A program made the position numbers and the translations under genes. DNA of 64,000 nucleotides from Bulleidia extructa W1219 (GTDB lineage Bacteria > Bacillota_I > Bacilli_A > Erysipelotrichales > Erysipelotrichaceae): the NCBI RefSeq assembly GCF_000177375.1, contig NZ_ADFR01000007.1, forward strand, positions 1 to 64,000, written 5' to 3'. Position 1 is the stretch's first letter. Every line of letters begins with the position of its first letter. Positions 17,735 through 26,451 of the stretch are shown here, one piece after another. The notes beneath the pieces are model-generated. The model worked only from the letters and a program-made list of their open reading frames with translations. It ran no database searches and was not told the DNA's origin.

Positions 17735-19060
17735 TCACTCTTTCCCTATTTTCTTTTTACCAATATATGCCAAATATTTCTTCAATTTAGCTTCATACGC
17801 ATTATCACTGAGCCGATAAAAGATTTCTTGTTGAAGAGCATCCGGTAGATACTGCTGTTCCACATAGTGATGTGGGTAATCATGGGCATATTGATATCCT
17901 TTTTCCTTACCGATAGCTTCTTCTCCTTCAACCACAATATTTTTAAGATAACCAGGTATCGGTAAATTACCATATTTCTTGACCGCCTCTTGCGCTTTGT
18001 GCAAAGCTAAATAGCTTGCATTGGACTTAGGAGCACAAGCCACATAAATACAAGCTTGAGCCAAAATAATAGAAGCCTCTGGCAAACCAACTCTTTCTAC
18101 TGCTAAAGCACAGCTAGTAGCGACCTCTATCGCTCTAGGATCCGCATTCCCAACATCCTCGCTAGCACAAATCATAATACGTCGAGCAATAAACCGTTCA
18201 TCTTCCCCCGCTTCCAACATTCTGGCCAGATAGTAAATAGTCGCATCCGGATCCGATCCACGCATACTTTTAATAAACGCCGAAATGGTATCGTAATGAT
18301 TATCTCCTTTTTTATCATAGTGAAGCACTTTTCTTTGAACACATTCACTGACAATTTCTAAAGTGATTTCCCGATAGCCTTCTTCATTAGCACCGGTTGT
18401 TAAAATGGCTAATTCTAAAGCGTTTAATGCCACTCTAGCGTCTCCACCACTCACTTCAGCTAAGAAGTCATAAACCTCTTCTGAAACCATAGGCATAAAA
18501 GAGGCCATCCCTTTCTTAGAATCACCACACGCTCTTTTTAACAATTGAACAATATCTTCTTTCAGTAACGGTTTTAACTGAAACACACTACTTCTCGACA
18601 ACAAAGCACGATTGACTTCAAAATAAGGATTTTCCGTAGTCGCTCCAATCAATACCAACAAACCCGCTTCCACAAAAGGTAATAAATAATCTTGTTGTCC
18701 TTTATTAAAACGATGAATCTCATCAATAAACAAAATGGTTTTTTCACCATACCGTTCTTTACGAACACTGGCATCTTCCACTATTTTTTCTAAATCTTTT
18801 TTTCCTGCAACTGTCGCATTCACCTGTTCAAAGTGGGATTTGGTACTTTGAGCAACCACCATTGCCAAACTCGTTTTTCCTGTTCCCGGTGGACCTGTTA
18901 AAATCAGTGAAGATAAGCGATCGGCTTGAATGGCTCGATACAACAATTTATCTTTCGCTAAAATATGAGTTTGTCCCACTACTTCATCTAAAGTTTTAGG
19001 ACGCATCCGAAGGGCTAAAGGTTCTTTTAGTTCATCACTTTCTTCTTGAAATAAATTCAT
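17735..19060 (-). CDS. rarA: Replication-associated recombination protein A (RarA/MgsA AAA+ ATPase)
   Basis: The 441-residue protein carries an AAA+ core with Walker A TGPPGTGKTSLA, Walker B LFIDEIHRFNK, sensor region GATTENPYFEVNRALLSRS, and the C-terminal MgsA tetramerisation domain (RIMICASEDVGNADPRA, GYKYAHDYPHHYVEQQYLP-like end). RarA acts on stalled replication forks and ssDNA gaps with SSB. No ribosome site precedes the ATG; instead TACAAT lies exactly six bases upstream, so the mRNA may be leaderless. It lies upstream of lon, whose own promoter sits in the short intergenic gap. Confidence 0.95.
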   Translation of the reverse strand: MNLFQEESDELKEPLALRMRPKTLDEVVGQTHILAKDKLLYRAIQADRLSSLILTGPPGTGKTSLAMVVAQSTKSHFEQVNATVAGKKDLEKIVEDASVRKERYGEKTILFIDEIHRFNKGQQDYLLPFVEAGLLVLIGATTENPYFEVNRALLSRSSVFQLKPLLKEDIVQLLKRACGDSKKGMASFMPMVSEEVYDFLAEVSGGDARVALNALELAILTTGANEEGYREITLEIVSECVQRKVLHYDKKGDNHYDTISAFIKSMRGSDPDATIYYLARMLEAGEDERFIARRIMICASEDVGNADPRAIEVATSCALAVERVGLPEASIILAQACIYVACAPKSNASYLALHKAQEAVKKYGNLPIPGYLKNIVVEGEEAIGKEKGYQYAHDYPHHYVEQQYLPDALQQEIFYRLSDNAYEAKLKKYLAYIGKKKIGKE

Positions 19061-19066
19061 AACTCT

Positions 19067-19072
19067 ATTGTA
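19067..19072 (-). promoter_or_regulatory. -10 box of rarA, six bases before the ATG
   Basis: TACAAT on the reverse strand is followed by AGAGTT and then the ATG. With normal spacing, transcription would begin at the A of the start codon. Confidence 0.45.
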
Positions 19073-19098
19073 TAAAAAAAGAAGGCTTTCGTCTTCTT

Positions 19099-19473
19099 TT
19101 ATTTATCTAGATGTTCCAACGATTCTGCCCAGCTTCCAATCAAAGACGAAATCGACATTCCCCGAATGGCGGCCGCTCTTTTCAGGTGCGCTTTCTGTTC
19201 TTTCGTAATATAAGCTGAAATCAAAATTTTTTCATGATTTGTGGCAATCTGACCAAAAAATTGATCTTGAATTTCTTTGGTTCCCTGATCCATCACATAT
19301 TGCTGAGCATCCTTAAAACGAAGTGGGCGCATTCTTTCTGAATTTTTATCATATAGAAAAAACTCTCCTGTTGATTTTTGATAAAGATCTCGTTTTAGCC
19401 CATCCAGATTCAACGACATCACAAATACAGAAGTCTTTGTGTCATAAACTTTTCCATTATGAATTTTTCTCAT
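19099..19473 (-). CDS. Conserved hypothetical protein, ribbon-helix-helix-like C-terminus
   Basis: The 124-residue protein opens with MRKIHNGKVYDTKTS and has LYQKSTGEFFLYDKNSERM, a pattern seen in many small Bacillota accessory proteins whose N-terminal part resembles a short beta-sheet. The C-terminal third (ISAYITKEQKAHLKRAAAIRG, MSISSLIGSWAESL) resembles a ribbon-helix-helix segment: a strand followed by two helices. That suggests DNA binding or antitoxin-like dimerisation, which is inference. GGGAGGG is well spaced before the ATG. No partner toxin is adjacent. Confidence 0.7.
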   Translation of the reverse strand: MRKIHNGKVYDTKTSVFVMSLNLDGLKRDLYQKSTGEFFLYDKNSERMRPLRFKDAQQYVMDQGTKEIQDQFFGQIATNHEKILISAYITKEQKAHLKRAAAIRGMSISSLIGSWAESLEHLDK

Positions 19474-19620
19474 AACACCCTCCCTGTCTCTATTCCATAG
19501 AGTTCCTTATATTTACCTTTATTTTACATGAATATATACAAAAAATACCAATCATTTTTACTGGATTTTAATTTTCTTTAAAAATTTTTATAAAAAGTCA
19601 AAAAGTTTCATGAGTTTTAC

Positions 19621-19647
19621 ATAAAAAAGAAAGCTTTATGCTTTCTT
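19621..19647 (-). terminator. Terminator of tRNA-Leu
   Basis: AAGAAAGC and GCTTTCTT pair perfectly around a five-base loop; on the reverse strand a T-run follows, directly after the tRNA 3' end. Confidence 0.85.
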
Positions 19648-19648
19648 A

Positions 19649-19729
19649 TGCGGCCAACAGGACTTGAACCTGCATGAGTTTCCTCACTGACGTCTGAGAT
19701 CAGCGTGTCTACCATTCCACCATGACCGC
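19649..19729 (-). tRNA. tRNA-Leu (anticodon CAG)
   Basis: The reverse strand folds into a class II tRNA. The acceptor pairs GCGGTCA with TGGCCGC; the anticodon stem CTGAT/GTCAG holds loop CTCAGAC with CAG; a long variable arm and the T-arm GGTTCAAGTCC follow. The 3' CCA is not encoded. The gene stands alone. Confidence 0.92.
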
Positions 19730-19966
19730 CTTCACGTTACCTTTCATAGGCAAGATCGACCTTTTATTTCAAGTTTTTCTAATGCTCTATCGGAGGTAAA
19801 ATTTCTTGTTTTTTAGAGATAAGCAAATCTGTTCTTTTCAAATTATGAAATCATTCATGTTCAAACCAAATAAAGTATCTCTAACTCTAGAACTTCTTTT
19901 CCAAGAAATCCAATACCATTTTACTCCACGATATCGCTAAGTACCAGTCCAAATAATCAACTGTTT

Positions 19967-22126
19967 TTAAGTTATCTTTATTTTTTTCATTTGAAGAATG
20001 AAACCGCATAAAATTTGAATTCCTATCATACTTCCAAAGACAACCCAATCATTCATAGTCTGAAGACTTGGCACATCCAACGAGTGATGAAGATTCAACC
20101 ATAAAAAGACTAAACCATACGCCATCAGCATCAAAAGAATGACTATCTTTCTCATCTTGGTTTTTGGCGGATAAATGGTTACTAATGCCACAATATAACT
20201 CATAGCAGTCCAAACTAAAATCCATCTTGGTAGTTGCAAATGACGAAGTACCAAAATCCCCATTAACAAATAAAGAGCACAAGGAACAGCTTTTAAAACA
20301 GCCTTTTTAAAATAACCTTTTTGAATCGGATCAGGATGACTTTCCCATTGCAATAAGAAAGTAGGAATACCTACCCCAAAAGCTGATAATACGGTTAAAT
20401 GAATCGGTAAAAAAGGATAACTATAATTTAATGTCAATAATAAAACAGTGAAAGCTAAAGAATAAATCGTCTTTATGAAGTATAAAGAAGCACTATTTGA
20501 AATATTAAAAATAATCCTTCTTCCCTCTTCAATCGCCCTAGGAACCTCCGCAAAGTCATTGTGAACAAGCACAATATCGCTCACATTTTTAGCCGCCGCA
20601 TGTGCACTTTCAAAACTAATGGATACGTCTGCTTGTTTCAAAGCAGATACATCATTCACACCATCTCCCACCATAGCGACTATATGTCCTTCTTTCTGAA
20701 GATGCGCAATAATATCCTTTTTTTGTTCTGGTAATACACGCCCAAATACCTGTAAAGAATAATCCAATGTCTTACCCACATTTCCACTTCTTATTAAATT
20801 TTGATACCCTGCTTTACGTGCAATTGAAGAAACGGTTCTTTCATGATCCCCTGAAATAATTCGTAATTGAACGTGTTCTTGTTGAAGATAAGCCAATGTT
20901 TCTTGAATGTGATCTTTTAATTCATCTTCTAACACCGCATAACCAACCGCTTTCACATTCTTAACCTGATCTAAATCTCCTGTTCCACACGCCAATGTAA
21001 TCACTCGATTGCCATTTTTTTGTTCAGAAATCAATTTTTCCGGCAATTCACCACTACCAAAAGATTCTGCCGAACCAACTAGAAAGATAAAGCCATTTTC
21101 CATTTTAGAAGCACTGTATTTCCGTTTTGAAGAAAAAGGCAAGTAACCTTCTACCGATCTTTCATCTTTCCCGAGATATTTTTGTAAAGCCAATTGAGTT
21201 GGATTATTGGTTAATTCTTGACTCATATGTATTCTTAGCTGATTCTCATAAGATGCCTCTAGCCAGTCCACTTCTTTTACTTTTAATTGACCTGTCGTTA
21301 GTGTTCCCGTTTTATCCAAACAAATGGTATCGACCCTAGCTAAATTTTCTAAAGCACTTAAGTTTTGCGTCAAGACATAACGTTTGCTTAAGCGAAGTGC
21401 CCCTATCATCGTAGACATACTTGTCAATACCAAAAGACCTTCCGGTATCATGCCAATCAAAGCCGCTACTGTACTTAAAACTGTACGTTCATAACCAATG
21501 TTATTAATTTGAACAACATATAAAGCCACTCCAAGAGGAATCAATACGATCGAAATCAGTCGCAAAAAATGATCCAATTCTTTCACCAAACCAATCTTTC
21601 CCTTTTTAACCTTTCGAGCATCTTGAATCATTTTCTCGGCTTTCGAATCTTGAGCGGTTGTCATCGCTTCCAAAATACCCCTTCCCGAAAGAACATAGCT
21701 GCCGGCAATTAAAGAACTACCCGGATTTTTGATAATTTCTTGTTCTTCGCCTGTCAATAAGGATTCATTGACTTCTAAGTTTCCTTCTATCAAAATGGCA
21801 TCTACCGGGATTTGTTGACCAACGGTTATTTCCACTTGATCACCTATTTGAATTTCATCCCGTAATAACAAAAGATTCGGTTTTAGCGGAGAATGGTATT
21901 TTTCTTGGACAAACAGTTCCATTTTTTTAAGCTGATATCTTGCTTTGATAGAATGATACACACTACTTGCCACAGCAAATAAACACGCTCCCATGAAAAG
22001 CCCATTTTCCCATCGACCAATACTAGAAACCCATATAAAAAGAAGAACATTGATGAAATTAAAATAAGTCAAAATATGTTCAAAAAAGAGATCTCTCCAA
22101 AAAGTGTCTGTTGAGTTATGCTGCAT
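19967..22126 (-). CDS. P-type cation-transporting ATPase
   Basis: The 719-residue integral membrane protein has the actuator motif LLTGEEQ, the phosphorylation motif DKTGTLT (about 269-275), an N-domain, and hinge MVGDGVNDVSALKQADVSISF. The transmembrane ion site carries PEGLLVL near residue 225, as in CtpE/MgtA-like pumps rather than the CPx motif of copper pumps. About eight to ten hydrophobic segments occur, including a C-terminal bundle. It lacks an N-terminal metal-binding domain. The cation is probably Ca or Mg, an inference from PEGL only. AAGGAATG precedes the ATG. Its start overlaps the end of the PfkB-like gene by 11 bases, so they form an operon. Confidence 0.92.
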   Translation of the reverse strand: MQHNSTDTFWRDLFFEHILTYFNFINVLLFIWVSSIGRWENGLFMGACLFAVASSVYHSIKARYQLKKMELFVQEKYHSPLKPNLLLLRDEIQIGDQVEITVGQQIPVDAILIEGNLEVNESLLTGEEQEIIKNPGSSLIAGSYVLSGRGILEAMTTAQDSKAEKMIQDARKVKKGKIGLVKELDHFLRLISIVLIPLGVALYVVQINNIGYERTVLSTVAALIGMIPEGLLVLTSMSTMIGALRLSKRYVLTQNLSALENLARVDTICLDKTGTLTTGQLKVKEVDWLEASYENQLRIHMSQELTNNPTQLALQKYLGKDERSVEGYLPFSSKRKYSASKMENGFIFLVGSAESFGSGELPEKLISEQKNGNRVITLACGTGDLDQVKNVKAVGYAVLEDELKDHIQETLAYLQQEHVQLRIISGDHERTVSSIARKAGYQNLIRSGNVGKTLDYSLQVFGRVLPEQKKDIIAHLQKEGHIVAMVGDGVNDVSALKQADVSISFESAHAAAKNVSDIVLVHNDFAEVPRAIEEGRRIIFNISNSASLYFIKTIYSLAFTVLLLTLNYSYPFLPIHLTVLSAFGVGIPTFLLQWESHPDPIQKGYFKKAVLKAVPCALYLLMGILVLRHLQLPRWILVWTAMSYIVALVTIYPPKTKMRKIVILLMLMAYGLVFLWLNLHHSLDVPSLQTMNDWVVFGSMIGIQILCGFILQMKKIKIT

Positions 22127-23006
22127 GTAAAATCATTCCTTTTAATCGTTGTTTAAATAATTCCATTTGTTGAAAAGATAGGGTTTGATGATGAATGGCG
22201 GCTATGCCCATTTCTTGAGCTAATAATAAGGCATTCTTAGAATCAACATTGGCTAATCTTGCTAGAGAATAGGCAATTGCAATATATTCAGCATCTTCAA
22301 AAGAAGTATTTTTTAATAAAAACTTTTGTGTTAATTCAAAACCGTATAAACCCTGAAATTGTGCTAAAAATAAGATGGTATTATGACTGTCTTCCTGTAA
22401 ACCGGAAATCATCGTTTCCAAATACTCAAAATTTTCCAATAATAAATCAGTATCTTCTAAAATCATGATTGGGTGAAAGTCTAACATGGCATCTAAGATC
22501 GAATCTTCAATGGATTGAAAATAAGATCCCGGTGCAAAGTAAACTTCCTGTTGAATTTCCTGCAATAAATCAATCACATCTTTAGCGTTCTCACTAATCA
22601 AAGCATCTCCAAACACCAAAACACGATCAATATTTTCCGGATCAATTGTCAAAAATAAGTTATTAGAAATATCAAACTCAACCCCTGGCGCATAAATACG
22701 ATTCGAGCGATCTTTACTATCGACCAATAAAGTAGATGAACCGTGTATGCCCTCAACGTGTTGTACATCAATTTGTTTTTCTTCTAAATAAGCACTAAGC
22801 ATCTCTCCAGCACTTCCCCTTCCTACCGGAGCAATCACTTCATAAGGAAAGCCGAATTGTTGATAAAGGCTTGCTGCTTTCAAAGCCGATCCACTTAGTT
22901 GTAAACGAGAGGAAAGAACTTCATAATCTTCATTTCCCTTAGGCAATTCTTTCACATACTCAAGCCATTCAGTTTGCATCGTACCAATAATCAGTGTCTT
23001 TTTCAT
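22116..23006 (-). CDS. PfkB-fold protein with degenerate active site
   Basis: The 296-residue protein follows the ribokinase/PfkB plan: N-terminal GTMQTEWLEYVKELP, the Gly motif replaced by LQLSGSALKAASLYQQFGF, and APVGRGSAGEMLSAYLEEKQI. The C-terminal catalytic motif, normally DTTGAGD, reads NTSFEDAEYIAIAYSLARL, so the anion hole and catalytic Asp context are lost. It may be a non-catalytic relative. I start at the ATG at 23006: an earlier ATG would read back through the tRNA terminator and tRNA-Phe. TATAAT is exactly six bases before the ATG and no ribosome site exists, so the mRNA is probably leaderless. It is coupled to the P-type ATPase. Confidence 0.82.
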   Translation of the reverse strand: MKKTLIIGTMQTEWLEYVKELPKGNEDYEVLSSRLQLSGSALKAASLYQQFGFPYEVIAPVGRGSAGEMLSAYLEEKQIDVQHVEGIHGSSTLLVDSKDRSNRIYAPGVEFDISNNLFLTIDPENIDRVLVFGDALISENAKDVIDLLQEIQQEVYFAPGSYFQSIEDSILDAMLDFHPIMILEDTDLLLENFEYLETMISGLQEDSHNTILFLAQFQGLYGFELTQKFLLKNTSFEDAEYIAIAYSLARLANVDSKNALLLAQEMGIAAIHHQTLSFQQMELFKQRLKGMILHAA

Positions 23007-23012
23007 GATTCT

Positions 23013-23018
23013 ATTATA
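23013..23018 (-). promoter_or_regulatory. -10 box of the PfkB-like gene, six bases before the ATG
   Basis: Perfect TATAAT followed by AGAATC and the start codon, just after the tRNA-operon terminator. Transcription would start at the A of ATG. Confidence 0.55.
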
Positions 23019-23020
23019 AC

Positions 23021-23048
23021 AAATAAAAACCCCAATTAAGGGGCTTTT
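23021..23048 (-). terminator. Terminator of the seven-tRNA operon
   Basis: On the reverse strand AAGCCCC pairs with GGGGTTT (one G-U) around TTAATT and continues into T residues, just beyond tRNA-Phe. Confidence 0.8.
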
Positions 23049-23054
23049 ACAAGG

Positions 23055-23127
23055 TGGCTCCAGGCGGAATCGAACCGCCGACACAAGGATTTTCAGTCCT
23101 TTGCTCTACCGACTGAGCTACAGAGCC
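23055..23127 (-). tRNA. tRNA-Phe (anticodon GAA)
   Basis: Acceptor GGCTCTG/TGGAGCC, anticodon loop with GAA in GGACTGAAAATCC, T-arm GGTTCGATTCC. CCA is not encoded in full. Last gene of the tRNA operon. Confidence 0.95.
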
Positions 23128-23129
23128 AA

Positions 23130-23207
23130 TGGTTGCGAGGGAAGGATTTGAACCAACGACCTCCGGGTTATGGGCCCGACGAGCTAACCAGACTGCTCTA
23201 CCTCGCG
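23130..23207 (-). tRNA. Initiator tRNA-fMet (anticodon CAT)
   Basis: Two initiator hallmarks are visible: an unpaired first base pair (C1 against A72 in the CGCGAGG/CCTCGCA acceptor) and three consecutive G-C pairs flanking the anticodon loop (GGGCCCATAACCC). The CCA end is encoded. Confidence 0.93.
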
Positions 23208-23226
23208 ATGTGTGAGTGCTAGATAA

Positions 23227-23317
23227 TGGCGGAGGAACTGGGATTCGAACCCAGGCGCCGATTTCTCGACCTACCGGTTTTCAAGACCGGACCCTTCAAC
23301 CACTTGGGTATTCCTCC
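23227..23317 (-). tRNA. tRNA-Ser (anticodon TGA)
   Basis: Class II tRNA of 91 bases with acceptor GGAGGAA/TTCCTCC, anticodon TGA in GGTCTTGAAAACC, a long variable arm and an encoded CCA. Confidence 0.93.
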
Positions 23318-23322
23318 AATAG

Positions 23323-23396
23323 TGGACCCTGAAGGACTCGAACCTTCGACCGATCGGTTATGAGCCGATAGCTCTAACCAACTGAGCTAAGGGTCC
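23323..23396 (-). tRNA. tRNA with CAT anticodon, probably tRNA-Ile2 (lysidine type)
   Basis: Acceptor GGACCCT/AGGGTCC and anticodon loop CTCATAA. The body (GGACC...TTAGCTCAGTTGGTTAGAGC) matches the CAT-anticodon tRNA that TilS converts to an AUA-reading isoleucine tRNA in Bacillota, and differs from both the initiator and the elongator next to it. Assignment as Ile2 rather than Met is from that resemblance. CCA is not encoded. Confidence 0.85.
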
Positions 23397-23427
23397 TCCT
23401 GTGGTAACACTCTTATCTAAAAAACAA

Positions 23428-23504
23428 TGGTAGCGAGGATGAGATTCGAACTCATGACCTACCGGGTATGAACCGATTGCTCTAGCCAACTGAGCTACCT
23501 CGCC
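23428..23504 (-). tRNA. Elongator tRNA-Met (anticodon CAT)
   Basis: Acceptor GGCGAGG/CCTCGCT (G1-U72 pair), anticodon loop TTCATAC within CGG/CCG, like the Bacillus elongator. CCA is encoded. Confidence 0.9.
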
Positions 23505-23507
23505 ACA

Positions 23508-23584
23508 TGGTCGGGATGGCAGGATTCGAACCTGTGACCCCTTGATCCCAAATCAAGTGCACTACCAAGCTGTGCTACATCCCG
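23508..23584 (-). tRNA. tRNA-Pro (anticodon TGG)
   Basis: Acceptor CGGGATG/CATCCCG, anticodon loop with TGG in TTGATTTGGGATCAA, T-arm GGTTCGAATCC, CCA encoded. Confidence 0.95.
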
Positions 23585-23588
23585 AAAG

Positions 23589-23662
23589 CGCGCCGAGCAG
23601 GAGTCGAACCCGCAACCTTTTGATTCGTAGTCAAATGCTCTATCCAGTTGAGCTATCGGCGC
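23589..23662 (-). tRNA. tRNA-Arg (anticodon ACG)
   Basis: Acceptor GCGCCGA/TCGGCGC, anticodon ACG in TTGACTACGAATCAA, T-arm GGTTCGACTCC. CCA not encoded. It is the promoter-proximal gene of the operon; the wobble A is normally edited to inosine by TadA. Confidence 0.95.
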
Positions 23663-23686
23663 ATATTTATTTTTTAGTGCCTATTC

Positions 23687-23715
23687 ATAGTACCATCGCC
23701 CATTATTTTTGGCAA
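23687..23715 (-). promoter_or_regulatory. Promoter of the tRNA operon
   Basis: TTGCCA (23710-23715), 17 bases, TACTAT (23687-23692) on the reverse strand, about 25 bases upstream of tRNA-Arg. Confidence 0.8.
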
Positions 23716-23934
23716 GGGCTTTTTCACTGTTTTTTCAATTGCGACGAAAGCAAGTGATCTATATACAAATGATTTCTCTCATCAAATTTCTTCCCTGAAA
23801 TATCCAAAACAAATATTAAACTAAACCGTCACTTCTATATCTGTAAGAAAGTTATTAGAATCTCGAACTTATTTCCATTTATAAAATGAAAGCGGAATTC
23901 ATGGCTAGATACCACAAGTCAAAAATAAAGTTCA

Positions 23935-24714
23935 TTATTTCAGATAAAGTTCCGGTTTATCGATTAATAGTCCATATTTCAAATTAGATAATTGAATCAT
24001 CTCATCATATAGTTTCTTAACTTCTTTGCATGGACGTAGTGTTAAATGTTCTATATTTTTCAAACTTAAAACAGGTGTGTAATCCTTACTTTTTAAACGG
24101 GCTGTTAAAAATCTAAAAAATCTCAACTGCTTCATTTGACACAAAAAATCCAAAGATTTTACGTGAATGTATTGTGGGCCAAACGAATCTCCCTCTATCG
24201 AAAGGCTTTCTAATTTTTTAAGTTTGATCAGTGAATCATAATCCTCTATTTTTTGAAAATTCTCTACCGATAAAGCAAGCAGTTTTTCAAGATGCGCAAT
24301 AGGTTCTATACTTTGAACACTTGCACCGGAACCTAAGTGTAAATATTCTAATTCTGTAAGATTAACCATTTTAGAAATATCTGAATACACACCCCATTTT
24401 ATGTATAATTTTTTCAGCTTTTTCTGTGCACAAACAGCCTCAAATAATTCTTGTGGCATTCTTGTACCAAATGACAACTCAGTAAAAGTTTCTTTATTCT
24501 TTAATAAAAAATCACACCATTCTTGTAAAACTCGTTTTTTTTCTTTTCTTGTTTGGTATTGTGGCGTAAAAGAATCTCCCAACTGAGTACAATTGATCAT
24601 TAATTGCTTTTCGCCGTGATACTCTGATACTTCTACGACACTTTTCAATTGCGATTCATCTTTATGATAATAATCAAATCCATATTTTATTTGTTTTTCA
24701 TCTAAAAACGACAT
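23935..24714 (-). CDS. Cytoplasmic leucine-rich-repeat protein
   Basis: The 259-residue protein has about six irregular LRR units from residue 85 onward (for example LTELEYLHLGSG, LEKLLALSVENF, LKKLESLSIEGD, LKNIEHLTLRP). There is no signal peptide or anchor, unlike classical internalins. I start at the ATG at 24714, directly after a strong AAGGAGAGG; an upstream ATG would add 12 residues without a good site. LRRs usually mediate protein binding; the partner is unknown. The gene stands alone between the tRNA operon and the PTS genes. Confidence 0.78.
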   Translation of the reverse strand: MSFLDEKQIKYGFDYYHKDESQLKSVVEVSEYHGEKQLMINCTQLGDSFTPQYQTRKEKKRVLQEWCDFLLKNKETFTELSFGTRMPQELFEAVCAQKKLKKLYIKWGVYSDISKMVNLTELEYLHLGSGASVQSIEPIAHLEKLLALSVENFQKIEDYDSLIKLKKLESLSIEGDSFGPQYIHVKSLDFLCQMKQLRFFRFLTARLKSKDYTPVLSLKNIEHLTLRPCKEVKKLYDEMIQLSNLKYGLLIDKPELYLK

Positions 24715-24879
24715 GATCCCTCTCCTTTTCAATTTAAAAAATCCATCCATGGATACATGACATCATTATACCTGTTATTCCTTTATCAGGTTTCTAAAAA
24801 CTCATTTTACTAAGCTGATTATTTTAGTGGCGAATTTATCCCTTATTTTCAGTTTTCATGTCATGATTCAATGACAGTT

Positions 24880-24908
24880 AAAAATAGCCCTGAGCTTTCA
24901 GGGCTATT
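24880..24908 (-). terminator. Terminator of the glucose-type PTS operon
   Basis: AATAGCCCTGA and TCAGGGCTATT pair perfectly around a four-base loop; on the reverse strand T residues follow. It lies at the stop of the IIBC gene. Confidence 0.92.
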
Positions 24909-24910
24909 CT

Positions 24911-26407
24911 TTATTCATCTAAATTCAGAATTTCAACAATATTATTTTTATAGAGAACCGCTTTTGCACCATAAATAGCTTGAATACCACCATCTACATC
25001 CAACACATCGGTTGCTCCAATCTTCTTTAATTTCGCTTTATCCACTTTTGATGAATCCTTAACATTCACTCTTAAACGAGTAATACAAGCATCTACCTCT
25101 TCAATATTTGTAGCACCACCTAAAGCTTCAATCACTTCCATGGATTCTTCTTTCAACGAAGACTTCGAATCTACTTTGATTTCTTCTCCTTCTTCTTCAC
25201 CTCTTCCTGGTGTCATGACATTGAACTTAGTAATGTAGAATCTGAAGAAAAAGTAGTAAAGGGCAGCCCATGCCGCTCCAAACGGGATTTGAAGAAGCCA
25301 ATTTGTACGAGCATTTCCTTGTAAAATACCAAATAATGTAAAGTCAATGACACCACCTGAGAATGTATTACCGATAGAAATATTAAGCACATCCGCAATG
25401 AAAAAACTAACGCCATCAAAGAACGCATGAATCACATATAATAACGGATTAACAAACAAGAACATAAATTCAATCGGTTCTGTAATACCTGTGATAAAGG
25501 AAGTTAAAGCCACTCCAATAAATAAACCTTTATATTTTGAACGACGTTCTTTTGGTACACAATGGTACATAGCCAAACAAGCGGCCGGCAAACCAAACAT
25601 CATAGTTGAAAAACGTCCAGCAAAGAAACGAGTTCCTTCTGTAAACAAACCGACATGATTCGGATCAGCTAATTGAGCAAAGAATATCTTCTGTGCACCG
25701 GCAACAGAAATACCGGCAACCGTTTCAACACCACCCAATTCAGTATACCAAAACATTGGATAAATCATGTGATGAAGACCAACCGCCCCACATAGACGCA
25801 TCAAGAAGCCATATAAGAAAGTACCAATTGGACCGGCCTTTGAAATGTATTGACCAGAAGTCACCAGCAGGTTTTGAAATGGAGGCCAAATCACAAAGAA
25901 AATAGCACCAATACCAATTGCCGCAAAGCTAGTGGCAATAGGCACAAAACGAGATCCGCCAAAGAAACCCAATACTTGAGGTAATTGGATATTTTGATAT
26001 TTATTGTGCAATGTTACCGTAATCATACCAATCACAATAGCTCCAATCACACCCGTATCAATGGCGCTTCCTTTTGGATTGAAAATAGCTAATAAAGCTG
26101 CAATCGTAGCTGTCATTACTAAGTATCCAACAACCCCGGCTAAAGCTGCCGTTCCTTTGTCTCTTTTAGCTAAGCCCACACATAATCCAACGCATAACAA
26201 TAACGCTAAATTAGCAAAGACCACATTTCCGGCAGCCGACATAACTTTGAAAATACCTTGTAATGCCGGATTGGCTAAAACAGGATAAGTCGCTACCGTT
26301 GTTGGATTGGAAAGAGCTCCACCAATCCCTAGAAGTAAACCAGCTGCTGGCAAAATAGCAATTGGCAGCATGAATGATTTACCAATTTTTTGCAATGTCT
26401 TAAACAT
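24911..26407 (-). CDS. PTS glucose/N-acetylglucosamine-type permease IIBC
   Basis: The 498-residue protein has an N-terminal IIC membrane domain (starting FKTLQKIGKSFMLPIAILP, about ten hydrophobic segments, GITEPIEFMFLFVNPLLY signature) and a C-terminal IIB domain with the phosphorylated Cys441 in EVDACITRLRVNVKD. It transports and phosphorylates a sugar using phosphate from IIA. The IIA domain is supplied by the separate gene at 27272-27739. The start at 26407 has AAGGAGAG in front; an earlier in-frame ATG lacks one. Glucose or GlcNAc is the probable substrate by family; the sequence alone does not decide. It is the last gene of the RAT-controlled operon. Confidence 0.93.
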   Translation of the reverse strand: MFKTLQKIGKSFMLPIAILPAAGLLLGIGGALSNPTTVATYPVLANPALQGIFKVMSAAGNVVFANLALLLCVGLCVGLAKRDKGTAALAGVVGYLVMTATIAALLAIFNPKGSAIDTGVIGAIVIGMITVTLHNKYQNIQLPQVLGFFGGSRFVPIATSFAAIGIGAIFFVIWPPFQNLLVTSGQYISKAGPIGTFLYGFLMRLCGAVGLHHMIYPMFWYTELGGVETVAGISVAGAQKIFFAQLADPNHVGLFTEGTRFFAGRFSTMMFGLPAACLAMYHCVPKERRSKYKGLFIGVALTSFITGITEPIEFMFLFVNPLLYVIHAFFDGVSFFIADVLNISIGNTFSGGVIDFTLFGILQGNARTNWLLQIPFGAAWAALYYFFFRFYITKFNVMTPGRGEEEGEEIKVDSKSSLKEESMEVIEALGGATNIEEVDACITRLRVNVKDSSKVDKAKLKKIGATDVLDVDGGIQAIYGAKAVLYKNNIVEILNLDE

Positions 26408-26451
26408 ACATTCTCTCCTTTCTTTCTGTATTGACATAAGAATACTTATGT

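Noticed and set aside
23007-23084. N-terminal extension of the PfkB-like protein
   Set aside because: It would translate the tRNA-operon terminator and part of tRNA-Phe.
23055-23662. CRISPR-like or repeat array suggested by the repeated GGATTCGAACC motifs
   Set aside because: These are the T-arms of seven ordinary tRNA genes.
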